The notes beneath the pieces were generated by a model. The model was given only the letters and a program-made list of their open reading frames with translations, was not told where the DNA came from and did no database searches. A stretch of 64,000 nt of DNA from Streptomyces kanamyceticus (GTDB lineage Bacteria; Actinomycetota; Actinomycetes; Streptomycetales; Streptomycetaceae), in the NCBI RefSeq assembly GCF_008704495.1, contig NZ_CP023699.1, forward strand, positions 3,348,001 through 3,412,000, written 5' to 3'. The number at the start of each line of letters is the position of its first letter. Within the stretch, counting starts at the first letter, position 1. Both the position numbers and the translations under genes were made by a program. Below are positions 48,333-56,642 of this stretch, piece after piece.

Positions 48333-50762
48333 ATGACATCTGAGGCAAACCAGACATCACCTGAAATTCTCGACTTAACGCCATCCCCTCGACTCCTTGA
48401 GGTGTTGGGCGATATTCCGTACAAGCCGTGGCAGTGCTTAGCCGAGCTAATCGATAACGCGTTTGACGATTTCCTTTCCGACGCCTCCGGGGATCCGCAG
48501 AATCCCGGCGATGTCCACATCACGCTCCCGCGGCAAGGATCCCCCGAGGGAGACGCCTTCGTGTGCGTCGCCGACAACGGGCGCGGGATGAGCCGCACTC
48601 AGCTAGAACTAGCCTTGCGCGCCGGATACAGTCCTAACAGCAGATATGGCAACCTTGGTCTATTCGGTATGGGGTTCAATATCGCTACCGCTAACCTAGG
48701 TGCGATAACTGAAGTTCGAACCACCCGCGCTGGCGACGAAACCTGGCTCGTCGCCGAAATCAACTTTCCAGAGATGCAGCAAAACAAGAGCTTTGCCGTA
48801 CCTCTGCGCCAGGAGCCAAAAGACGATCCTGGGCATCACGGAACTGAGATCACCGTGAGCAAGCTGCGGCCCGACAAGCGCTCCGCGCTACGACGATCGC
48901 AGGTTGCCAGCACCATCAGGGATCAGCTGGGCCGAGTCTATTCCTATCTTCTGCGCGATAAGCAGGCGGTACCCGAGATTCCCGGTACCTCCTTGGCCGG
49001 ACGCGGTTTCCATCTTTACGTAAACGGGACAGCCGTCAAGCCACGCCTGCCCTGCATCTGGAGCTCGTCTCGTACGGTCACGTACCAAGGTTCTGAGATC
49101 AATGCCGTCCAGCACATCGATCACGATCTCACTCCGGCTTGGGCGTGCCAAGACTGCGGTCACTGGCACCGCGTCTCCCCCGAAAAATGCGTCGAGTGCG
49201 GCAGCGAAAACCTCGACCTACGCGAGCGAAAGATCGTTGGCTGGGTCGGTATCCAGCGTTACCTACACCTCAGCGATTTTGGGGTTGACTTCCTGCGCAA
49301 CGGTCGAAAAATTCTCGTGTCAGATCGGGATATTTTCAATTGGGAGAACCCTGATACCGGAGAGAGTGTAGTCGAGTATCCAATTGAACTCGGCGCAACA
49401 CAGGGCGGCCGAATCGTAGGTGAGATTCACCTCGATCATGTTCCCGTCACGTATCAGAAGAACGATTTTAAGAGAGATTCCCGTGACTGGATCACGGCGG
49501 TACAGCTCGTCAGAGGTGAGGGGCCCGTGCAACCTCGCAAGGCTGCGAACCTCAAATACGAACCCAACACCTCCCCAATCGGGAAGCTCTTCAACGCGTA
49601 CCGACGGAACGATCCAGGTACCAAATGCCTCATCCCTGGTGAGGGCGGTAAGGCCCTTCACGACAAGGCGCGGGAATGGGCTTCGTTCTTCCGACAAGGT
49701 CTGCCCGAGTTCTCGACTGACGAGAAGTGGTACGAGGCTGCCCAAAAAGCAGACAGGCACAGGACAGAAAAAAGCCAGGAGAGGCCAGTACCTACTCGCG
49801 CCGATGGCACCAGCCAAGTGAGTGCTGGCACTGCTGGTTCACGGCCGACAAGTGATGTACTCATTCGAACGGGTCTCGATTTCGAAGACGACGTCGCTAC
49901 TACCGATGCCTCAATTGCATCAGAGCCCTCTACCCTTGACGCCGTTGAGACAGAGGAACAGCGTTTTACTCGATACCGCGACCATGCAAGCTCAATGGCA
50001 GATCTAAGCGGCGCCGTGAGTGTAGCTCATCTAGGTAAGCGTCATATCACTGTATACGACACCACCGAGCCCTTGATTGACCACTCAGGCCGAGTAACAC
50101 CATGTGTTTCTAGAACGGGGCGAGGCAACACGGTTGAGGTATACGTAAATAGCGATCATGAGGTTTTCAAAGAATTTGGGCGCGATCCTCGTGACTATGC
50201 CTTTATAGAGATCGCCGAGGTTTTACGGGCTCTAGCGAACACGAGCGATAGCACCGCGCGAGTGGCCGCTGAAGTGACCACTCAATTCCCCGACCAACGC
50301 TTTACCGATGCATCGATGCGTGAACGAGCAACCGTCATCCTTAATCGAGTTCGCGATCAGCTAGAGACAGTCGGCTCGCCTCACGCCCCACTCCTATGGA
50401 ACAGTCTGCCTCAGGTCGAGAAGCAGGCAGCCGAAAAGCACGCAGCGAGTACTGAACCGAGACTGGTGTGGGATGCCGCAACGCTGAGCGGCGAGTTCAT
50501 ACCCCACCTCACTCCAGACGGAATTGCCGCACTGGTCCGCGCTCATCCTGAACTACTACTGGACGACGCAGTCTTCGCGACAAAGTGGTCGACCTGGAAC
50601 GACCCCGAGGCCCGCGCATCTCAAGTGAGTCGTCTAAGTCGCCTACTTGAAGTTATCGGCTCTTTCCTCGCCAATACCAGTGGCAATACAAGAGTAGATC
50701 TCGCGATGATGAGACTGACACTTGACGCAATCTCCACGGAGATGGCGGAGGCCTCAGAATGA
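48333..50762 (+). CDS. MORC-type GHKL ATPase with zinc ribbon (restriction system)
   Basis: 809 residues. GHKL fold with N-box LAELIDNAFDD (37-45), G1 VADNGRGMS (79-87), G2 YGNLGLFGMGFNIA (105-118) and HGTEITV (169-175). An S5-like domain follows, interrupted by a zinc ribbon with C272, C275, C286 and C289. The region after ~480 is charged and mostly helical. Bacterial MORC-like ATPases are known from comparative genomics as partners of restriction-modification operons; they are thought to be ATP clamps that sense or load on DNA. ATG 48333 follows AGGGGG. The stop overlaps the helicase start (ATGA). Codon use is more A+T rich than the chromosome. Confidence 0.88.
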   Translation: MTSEANQTSPEILDLTPSPRLLEVLGDIPYKPWQCLAELIDNAFDDFLSDASGDPQNPGDVHITLPRQGSPEGDAFVCVADNGRGMSRTQLELALRAGYSPNSRYGNLGLFGMGFNIATANLGAITEVRTTRAGDETWLVAEINFPEMQQNKSFAVPLRQEPKDDPGHHGTEITVSKLRPDKRSALRRSQVASTIRDQLGRVYSYLLRDKQAVPEIPGTSLAGRGFHLYVNGTAVKPRLPCIWSSSRTVTYQGSEINAVQHIDHDLTPAWACQDCGHWHRVSPEKCVECGSENLDLRERKIVGWVGIQRYLHLSDFGVDFLRNGRKILVSDRDIFNWENPDTGESVVEYPIELGATQGGRIVGEIHLDHVPVTYQKNDFKRDSRDWITAVQLVRGEGPVQPRKAANLKYEPNTSPIGKLFNAYRRNDPGTKCLIPGEGGKALHDKAREWASFFRQGLPEFSTDEKWYEAAQKADRHRTEKSQERPVPTRADGTSQVSAGTAGSRPTSDVLIRTGLDFEDDVATTDASIASEPSTLDAVETEEQRFTRYRDHASSMADLSGAVSVAHLGKRHITVYDTTEPLIDHSGRVTPCVSRTGRGNTVEVYVNSDHEVFKEFGRDPRDYAFIEIAEVLRALANTSDSTARVAAEVTTQFPDQRFTDASMRERATVILNRVRDQLETVGSPHAPLLWNSLPQVEKQAAEKHAASTEPRLVWDAATLSGEFIPHLTPDGIAALVRAHPELLLDDAVFATKWSTWNDPEARASQVSRLSRLLEVIGSFLANTSGNTRVDLAMMRLTLDAISTEMAEASE

Positions 50763-52438
50763 GCGAATCATTCGTGGCGCCTGAATTCCTTCTAGATATC
50801 GGCCCTATAGCCTTTACGAAGCAAGTGGAGCGACTCCTACTGCACCTTGGATTCAGCGACGTGACAAACGTCGATGGATCCAATGACCAAGGCGGTGACC
50901 TGATCGCCCACCGCAAAAGACAAAAGTGGGTGTTCCAAGCGAAATGGAAGTCGCGAGGAACGGTTCCGCCATCAGCTATCGACGAAGTCCTGAACGCCAA
51001 ATCTTTTTACCGCGCCGACCGGTCCGCCATAGTCACCAACGCTCGCTACGGGCCGAAGATGGAACAGCGACGCGCTGAACTTCGGCGGGTTGGGCACCCA
51101 ATCGAGCTGTGGTCGGGCCGTGAACTGATTGACCTGTACAACAGCGATCAAGCATGCGCGAAGCGTCTGCCGGCCAGGGACTTACGCGCATACCAGGCTC
51201 AAGCTTTTGAGGAGGTTGTTCAAAAGCTTGAGGAGCAAAACCAATCTCTCCTAATCTTGGCAACAGGACTTGGCAAAACGGTTATTGGTGGCGAGGTTAT
51301 AGCGCGCCATCTTGCTCAACATCCTGGTGACAAGGTACTGGTCGTCGCCCACACGAAAGATCTCGTGGAACAGCTGGAGCGAGCACTCTGGTTTCACATT
51401 CCCAAGACCGTTCGCACACAGCTTCTAACTGGCGATCATAAGCCGGACGACCTACGCGGAATTACGTGCGCCACAGTTGCAAGCGCCTTAAACTACATCC
51501 GGAGTGGCTATCGCCCCGGAATCGTAATGGTTGACGAAGCTCATCACGTATCGAAGAATGGCAATTTTGCGGAACTGCTAGACATACTTTCCGAGGTGCC
51601 GCGGTTCGGGGTAACTGCTACCCCTTGGCGCGGCGACAGATTTGACATTCGCAATCGGTTCGGCGATCCAAGTTTTACTCTGGGGATCGACGATGGTATG
51701 CGCCTTGGGTACCTGGCAGAGGTCCACTACAAGCTGTTCTCCGACAACATCGACTGGGACTTCGTCCGGCAAGCCAGCAAGCATAGTTACAGTGTACGAG
51801 ATCTAAACTCTCGTCTTTTCTTGCCTGAACGTGATGAAGCCATTAGAGATCGTCTGATTGAGGCCTGGTCACGCACTCGTGAGCCCAAAGCAGTGGTCTT
51901 TTGTCGAACTGTAGAGCACGCTGAGCGTATCGCGTCACTCTTGAATCAAGTTCCTCAATGGAAAAATGTAAAATCCGTTCATGCGGGGCTGAACCGGCGC
52001 GAACGTCAACTACGCCTTATGGCCTTTCGCCAGGGCGAGATCCCCATCATCACAGCCGTCGATGTGCTGAACGAAGGTGTGGATATTCCAGACGTCAACA
52101 TCATCTGCTTCGCACGGGTCACGCACAGCCGGCGCATCTTCGTGCAGCAGTTGGGCCGCGGACTCCGTCTGCGCTCCGGTAAGAGTCATGTCGAGGCTCT
52201 GGACTTTGTCAGCGACATCAGGCGCGTTGCTGCAATCATGCGCCTTAGAGAGAAGGTCTCTGCCGACGAGATCGAGACACTTCGACTCAGAACCATGGGA
52301 ACACGTTTTGAGTTCACTGACGCCCAAGCGGAGTCTTTGATGCGGGAATGGATCAAAGATGCTGCGAGCCTGGAGACGGCACTCGACGAACACCGCCTTC
52401 AGTTCCCTGACCCTGACGGACTTCAGGAGGGAGCGTGA
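50759..52438 (+). CDS. Mrr-type nuclease fused to DEAH superfamily 2 helicase
   Basis: 559 residues. N-terminal Mrr-like PD-(D/E)XK nuclease (10-130): VERLLLHLGFSDV, catalytic Asp47 in DQGGDLIAHRK, Gln60-x-Lys62 in VFQAKWKS. Then an SF2 helicase: ATGLGKTVIG (168-177), DEAH at 259-262, VTATPWRG, VDVLNEGVDIPDVNIICF and QQLGRGLRLRSGK, all intact. Such fusions translocate on DNA and cut it. Coupled by ATGA overlap to the MORC gene and by GTGA to the next. It would be the cutting and motor subunit of the system. Confidence 0.92.
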   Translation: MSESFVAPEFLLDIGPIAFTKQVERLLLHLGFSDVTNVDGSNDQGGDLIAHRKRQKWVFQAKWKSRGTVPPSAIDEVLNAKSFYRADRSAIVTNARYGPKMEQRRAELRRVGHPIELWSGRELIDLYNSDQACAKRLPARDLRAYQAQAFEEVVQKLEEQNQSLLILATGLGKTVIGGEVIARHLAQHPGDKVLVVAHTKDLVEQLERALWFHIPKTVRTQLLTGDHKPDDLRGITCATVASALNYIRSGYRPGIVMVDEAHHVSKNGNFAELLDILSEVPRFGVTATPWRGDRFDIRNRFGDPSFTLGIDDGMRLGYLAEVHYKLFSDNIDWDFVRQASKHSYSVRDLNSRLFLPERDEAIRDRLIEAWSRTREPKAVVFCRTVEHAERIASLLNQVPQWKNVKSVHAGLNRRERQLRLMAFRQGEIPIITAVDVLNEGVDIPDVNIICFARVTHSRRIFVQQLGRGLRLRSGKSHVEALDFVSDIRRVAAIMRLREKVSADEIETLRLRTMGTRFEFTDAQAESLMREWIKDAASLETALDEHRLQFPDPDGLQEGA

Positions 52439-53013
52439 GCGATATCCCTGACCTGATTAGACGCCAGGTCATTGGCGAGGTCTACCGCCAAGCTGACACG
52501 CTCGGTTGGGATTCGCTCAGCATGGTAGAACGAACCGCGCAATACAACCTGTGGTTAGACGACGATCAAGTCGGTGTCGTCCTCACCCGGTTCATGCCAC
52601 GTGAACGCACTCGCATGTGGCTGAAGGACGTGCCAATGAAACACTACAACCGAGCCCGCAGTGGCATCGGTCCATATGCTGATTTGGTTCGGACTCCCTT
52701 GCCCAGCGCCGGGCAGATTGCGGCTCAGGCCCTGGGCCAGGAAGCACTAGTAATCGACGGATCGGTTCGAGAAAAACCCAACCGATGCCGAGTTCTCCTC
52801 GGGCCCTCGGAAATCCTTATGTTCTGGGACAAGGTACGGAACCTTCAGAACCTAGTTTGGGCGGGCTTGAACACCCTTGTAGACGGCGGATCTCCGCCCA
52901 TCTTGGTACTGACACTTTTGCGGGGCGAGAAGTTGTCAGATAGCGAAATAGGGAGGCATCAGAAACTGTGTCACCGCGCCGGCCTTGAAGTACGCCACGT
53001 CACCGTACGGTGA
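52435..53013 (+). CDS. Unknown third component of the MORC restriction operon
   Basis: 192 residues; GTG 52435 overlaps the helicase stop. Soluble, mixed alpha/beta. Short recognisable stretches are DTLGWDSLSMVERTAQYN, RFMPRERTRMWLKDVPMKH, LGPSEILMFWDKVRNLQNLVW and a C-terminal RAGLEVRHVTV. I recognise no family and no nuclease, ATPase or methylase motif. Its place between the helicase and Vsr genes, with coupled translation, makes it a true component. Candidates are a DNA-recognition or regulatory subunit (inference). Confidence 0.82.
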   Translation: MSDIPDLIRRQVIGEVYRQADTLGWDSLSMVERTAQYNLWLDDDQVGVVLTRFMPRERTRMWLKDVPMKHYNRARSGIGPYADLVRTPLPSAGQIAAQALGQEALVIDGSVREKPNRCRVLLGPSEILMFWDKVRNLQNLVWAGLNTLVDGGSPPILVLTLLRGEKLSDSEIGRHQKLCHRAGLEVRHVTVR

Positions 53014-53084
53014 GGACCTGGAGCAGCGCAGGGCGGATTTTGGCTGCCTAAGAATGTTAGGCATTGTCGATCGGCAGTAGAAGT

Positions 53085-53576
53085 ATGCGGGATCCAGAAG
53101 TTACCAGTCGAATCATGTCAGCGGTGGGCAATCGGAATACCGCCCCCGAGATCACACTTCGGAGCGCACTCTGGAAAGAAGGACTTCGATTTCGAGTCAA
53201 GTCCGCGCTGTTCGGGAAACCCGATATCGTTTTCCCGGGGCCGAAAGTGGCAGTCTTCGTCGACGGCGATTTCTGGCATGGAAACGCTTGGCGCATTCGC
53301 GGCATGGCATCTTTTGACGCTCAATTCGAACACATAAATAACGGAGAACGTTGGAAAGCGAAGATTTGTAGAAACATGGAGCGCGATCTCATCGTCAGCA
53401 ATACGCTTTCTGGTGACGGATGGGTCGTGTACAGAGTATTCGAATCTCGTCTCAAAGAAGACCTCGTGAGCGTGATCAGCGAGATCTCGGCTCTCGTCAG
53501 GTCTAGACGTAAAGTCAGCACAGTACAAAGCGACGAAAACGGTCGCACGAAGGGGAATCTATGCCAAGGTCGGTAG
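53085..53576 (+). CDS. vsr: Vsr-family very-short-patch-repair-type endonuclease
   Basis: 163 residues. Signature features: RIMSAVGNRNTAPEITLRSALW (N-terminal), RFRVKSALFGKPDIVFPGPKVAVFVDGDFWHGN with the catalytic Asp and FWHG, followed by RNMERD and a C-terminal GDGWVVYRVFES. Vsr nicks T:G mismatches left by deamination of 5-methylcytosine and normally accompanies Dcm-type methylases. ATG 53085 gives a family-like start; TTG 53064 adds seven residues and has no better ribosome site. Its last 16 bases overlap the methyltransferase gene. Confidence 0.9.
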   Translation: MRDPEVTSRIMSAVGNRNTAPEITLRSALWKEGLRFRVKSALFGKPDIVFPGPKVAVFVDGDFWHGNAWRIRGMASFDAQFEHINNGERWKAKICRNMERDLIVSNTLSGDGWVVYRVFESRLKEDLVSVISEISALVRSRRKVSTVQSDENGRTKGNLCQGR

Positions 53577-54730
53577 AACTCTTCGCCGGCGGAGGCGGCA
53601 TGGCGCTCGGTATGCTAAAAGCCGGATTTGAGCATGAGCAGCTCGTTGAGAGAGATCCGCGTGCCTGCTCAATCTTGCGCCAGAACGCTGCCACTTCACC
53701 TACGCTCTGGAGCGAGGACAGCATCCGAGAGATGGACGTGGTCCATTGGCTCAAGTCGATGCGGGATTCAGGACTTCAAGATATCGACCTAATCGCTGGC
53801 GGCCCCCCTTGCCAGCCATTCTCGATAAGTGGAGCTCACGCGGGCGAGAACGACGAGCGGAACATGTTTCCTGCGGCAGTCGAGACTGTCCGGATTCTAC
53901 GACCCAAGTGCTTCGTCTTCGAAAATGTCCCTGGATTGCTCCGGCCATCGTTCGAACCCTACTACCAGTACGTAATAGATCAGCTGACCAAGCCGTCAGT
54001 CCGCCCTCGGAAGGGCGACGAACACTGGTCTCAGCATCAGGCCAGGATCAAGGAAACCAAGCGCCCTAGCCTCAGCTACCGCGTTCACAGACAGATAATT
54101 GAGGCGGCCGATGTCGGGGTTCCCCAGACACGCAAGCGTGTGTTCTTGATCGGCACTCGTGCAGATATTTCATCTGCCGACCATTGGGTCGATGTCCCCA
54201 CGACACATAGCAAAGACACTCTGCTTCGAGACCAGTGGGTTACTGGAGCCTATTGGGAGACGCGGAATCTACCAAAGCCTCCAATGCCCGAGAACGTTAA
54301 GGCCCGCGTAGAACTACTGCGCCGTGAGGACGCACTGTTCGAATCGTCCCTGCCCTGGCGGACTACACGAGATGCGTTGGTGGGGTTGCCTGATCCTCTA
54401 GAGGCGGCGGAAGCTGTCGGGGTTCTGAACCACAAGGGAATTCCAGGCGCTCGTACTTACACTCGCCACCAAGGAGGCTGGATCGATTGGCCAGCGAAAA
54501 CCCTGAAAGCCGGAGTGCATGGGGTCGCTGGTGGCGAGGCAATGATCCGTTTCAGTGATAATTCGGTTCGATACCTTACCGTTAGAGAGTCGGCTCGAAT
54601 TCAGACATTCCCTGACAACTACGAGATGCCAGGAAGCCGCACGGCCATGATGAGAGCTATTGGTAACGCTGTAGCGGTTGAAGTTGCCGCTCTCATCGGC
54701 CAGCAGCTGCGCAAGACGTTGGATCTCTGA
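53561..54730 (+). CDS. DNA cytosine-5 methyltransferase
   Basis: 389 residues with the C5 motifs in order: I VELFAGGGGMALG (5-17), IV GGPPCQPFS (80-88) with catalytic Cys84, VI ENVPGL (121-126), VIII QTRKRVFLIG, the target-recognition region (about 215-300), IX RYLTVRESARIQTFPD, and X RAIGNAV. It would protect host DNA in the recognition sequence of the system. Start ATG 53561 has AAGGGG upstream and overlaps vsr. Last gene before attR. Confidence 0.95.
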   Translation: MPRSVELFAGGGGMALGMLKAGFEHEQLVERDPRACSILRQNAATSPTLWSEDSIREMDVVHWLKSMRDSGLQDIDLIAGGPPCQPFSISGAHAGENDERNMFPAAVETVRILRPKCFVFENVPGLLRPSFEPYYQYVIDQLTKPSVRPRKGDEHWSQHQARIKETKRPSLSYRVHRQIIEAADVGVPQTRKRVFLIGTRADISSADHWVDVPTTHSKDTLLRDQWVTGAYWETRNLPKPPMPENVKARVELLRREDALFESSLPWRTTRDALVGLPDPLEAAEAVGVLNHKGIPGARTYTRHQGGWIDWPAKTLKAGVHGVAGGEAMIRFSDNSVRYLTVRESARIQTFPDNYEMPGSRTAMMRAIGNAVAVEVAALIGQQLRKTLDL

Positions 54731-54792
54731 CGTCTCGCCCAGCGCCCGAACTCTGCCAACCCCTCAGCGGACGAGACGTGCCCTCAAGGCCT

Positions 54793-54809
54793 GTGGACTA
54801 TTCGTGGAC
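54793..54809 (+). other. Candidate integrase arm-binding sites, right end
   Basis: GTGGAC-TATTC-GTGGAC, same hexamer, direction and 11-bp spacing as at the left end (44815-44831), 65 bases from the attR core. Confidence 0.55.
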
Positions 54810-54873
54810 CGGTTGCCAAATCCAGCCCGACGCCACGTCCCTGGCCAGGGGGAGCACCGTCCTGCGAAGCCCT

Positions 54874-54916
54874 CTCCGGAGCCGCGTGCGCAGGTTCGAA
54901 TCCTGCCGGGGGCACC
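54874..54916 (+). repeat. attR core: copy of the tRNA-Arg 3' part
   Basis: 43 bases identical to 44657-44699 except C54885. The 5' half of the tRNA is absent, so this is not a gene. Confidence 0.92.
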
Positions 54917-54932
54917 TCGTAGTAGGTGTCCG

Positions 54933-54972
54933 AAGACCCCGCCAGCAGCGCTTTCGCTGAGGACGGGGTCTT
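54933..54972 (+). terminator. Stranded tRNA terminator after attR
   Basis: AAGACCCCG pairs with CGGGGTCTT; inner CAGCG/CGCTG. Matches the terminator at 44716-44758 in stem and overall sequence, so it is probably the original tRNA terminator, displaced by integration. Confidence 0.8.
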
Positions 54973-55028
54973 GGCGTATCCGCAGACGCGCTGCGTCGGG
55001 ACCGGTCCGCCCCCGCCCCCGCCCCCAC

Positions 55029-55790
55029 TCAGTCGCGCAGCGCTATCCCCTCCCAATACCGCCCCGTATTCGTCCTGCGCAGCGTGCCGCCCAGTTTGTG
55101 CAGGGCGTCGTGGAGGCTCTGGACCGGGCAGGTGGCGCCGGAGGACCACGTGGACCAGGCCGCGCGTACCGTGCTTGCCGGGATGCGGGGGCTGTCGGGT
55201 GGGGCCGGGGTCACCATTTCCTTGAGGAAATCGTCCAGGGCTTCGGCGTCCCTCGCTCTGCGGCGGGCCGCCAGTGCCGTGTCGGCGGACACCTCGGCCA
55301 GGATCGCCTCCAGTTCGCGTACCCGGGACTCGGATGCGGAGAGCGTTCGCTCCGCTCGCTCAAGTCGGGCCGTCAGGCGGGTCTCCTGGCGTTGCGCGGT
55401 TTCGTCCTGTCTCGACCTGCCCTGGTTCCATGGTTCGGTCGAGTGGTCCTTGACCAGGTACTTGATGGCCGAGAAGAGTACGTCGACGTCGTCGCGCGCG
55501 TTGCCCAGGAGGAAGTTGCAGGACTGGCAGAGCGCGCCGCGGACGACGCCGGTGTCGTGGCAGTGGTCCACGGCGAAGATGCCGGACTCGAATCCGGAGA
55601 TGGTCGAGCGGCAGATCATGCATGCTTCGACGGCGCGGACCGCCCTCGTCTGTTCCAGCGTCAGGGCGTACGTGCTGGCCGTCAGCTGGACCGCCTGCAC
55701 CTCCGTGCGGCAGTCGTCGCCGCAGTAGCGGGCCGGTCCCGTCGGGACGAAGGGGGTTCCGCACTGTTCGCAGTCTTTGGCCATCGCCAT
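55029..55790 (-). CDS. Endonuclease VII-like (His-Me finger) HNH protein
   Basis: 253 residues. An N-terminal zinc finger (CEQCG...RYCGDDC), then a recombination endonuclease VII-type core: CMICRS, FAVDHCHDTGVVRGALCQSCNFLLG, and DDVDVL. This fold gives T4 endo VII its Holliday-junction cleavage; host homologues may be phage-derived or defence nucleases. A coiled-coil region (about 140-185) and a C-terminal domain ending GRYWEGIALRD follow. ATG 55790 gives MAMAKDCEQCG; the frame to 55829 is longer. Just outside the island. Confidence 0.82.
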   Translation of the reverse strand: MAMAKDCEQCGTPFVPTGPARYCGDDCRTEVQAVQLTASTYALTLEQTRAVRAVEACMICRSTISGFESGIFAVDHCHDTGVVRGALCQSCNFLLGNARDDVDVLFSAIKYLVKDHSTEPWNQGRSRQDETAQRQETRLTARLERAERTLSASESRVRELEAILAEVSADTALAARRRARDAEALDDFLKEMVTPAPPDSPRIPASTVRAAWSTWSSGATCPVQSLHDALHKLGGTLRRTNTGRYWEGIALRD

Positions 55791-55976
55791 GTTCGTCCGT
55801 CGCCCCGTGCCCGCCATCAGCCCCGTCAACCCCGTCAGACTCGCGAGGATACCGATGGCCCCGGGTCCGTCCGCTGACGTCCCCGCGTAAGCCCCGTTGA
55901 TACATCGGCAATCGAATGTTGATTCGCGGTGCGCACCCTGTGTCTATTGATGCTCGGGGGAAGACAGGGAAAGCCA

Positions 55977-56642
55977 GTGCCAGATACACGTATCTCTGTG
56001 GCTGTCCATGCCGCGGATCCCTTGGGCCGGGCCGGGGTCATCAGCCACCTTCGGCAACAGCCCAGTGTCGAGCTGGTGGATCGCCTCGGTGGTGCGGAGG
56101 CGGGCGCCGATGACACGGAGCAGGTCGCCGTCATGCTCGTCGACCGGCTCGACGACGTCGCCGGGGCCGAGCTGCGCCGGCTCGTCAGGTGCGGGGAGCA
56201 GCGCGTCGTGCTGATCGCCAGCGAACTGCGCGAGCCCGAGTTGATGGCCGTCGTCGAATACGGCGTGCAGGCCATACTCTGGCGCCATCAGGCCACCCCG
56301 CAGAAGCTGTTGCACGCGGTGCACAGTGCCGCGCGCGGGGAAGGGGAGCTGCCGCCGGATCTGATCAACCGGCTCATGACCCAGCTCGGACAGCTGCGGC
56401 GGTCCGCGCTCGACTCCTCGCCCGGTGGCGGCGGGACGCTCGTGCCGACGCTCGGCATGGCCCCCCGCGAGGTGGACGTCGTCCGGCTCATCGCCGAGGG
56501 GCTCGACACCAAGCAGATCTCGGAGAAGCTCGCCTACTCCGAACGGACCGTCAAGAACGTTCTGCACGCGCTGATGACGCGCCTGCAGCTGCAGAACCGC
56601 GCGCATGCCGTCGCGTACGCGCTGCGGGAGGGGTACATCTAG
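55977..56642 (+). CDS. LuxR-type response regulator of an eCIS locus
   Basis: 221 residues. A degenerate receiver-like domain (LVDRLDDVAGAE instead of a clear phospho-Asp), then a LuxR helix-turn-helix: MAPREVDVVRLIAEGLDTKQISEKL and ERTVKNVLHALMTRLQLQNR. Start GTG 55977 has AGGGA seven bases upstream. The stop overlaps the DUF4255 gene start (TAGTG). LuxR genes in this position flank Streptomyces contractile injection clusters. Confidence 0.85.
   Translation: MPDTRISVAVHAADPLGRAGVISHLRQQPSVELVDRLGGAEAGADDTEQVAVMLVDRLDDVAGAELRRLVRCGEQRVVLIASELREPELMAVVEYGVQAILWRHQATPQKLLHAVHSAARGEGELPPDLINRLMTQLGQLRRSALDSSPGGGGTLVPTLGMAPREVDVVRLIAEGLDTKQISEKLAYSERTVKNVLHALMTRLQLQNRAHAVAYALREGYI

Larger units (their letters stand above)
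44657..54916. mobile_element. Integrated genetic island at tRNA-Arg, immobilised, with defence cargo
   Basis: The island is bounded by a 43-nt direct repeat (44657-44699 and 54874-54916, one mismatch) that is the 3' part of tRNA-Arg. Both junctions have GTGGAC-N5-GTGGAC pairs and a similar terminator. Contents: an unknown protein with a nonsense codon, a defective tyrosine recombinase, an orphan gene fragment, a large palindrome, an unknown gene and the five-gene MORC restriction operon. No replication, transfer or phage structural gene is recognisable, so it is probably the remnant of an integrative element. The right half has visibly lower GC than the chromosome on either side. Confidence 0.9.

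Noticed and set aside
44657..54916. Prophage
   Set aside because: An integrase remnant and att sites exist, but no capsid, tail, packaging, lysis or replication gene can be seen.
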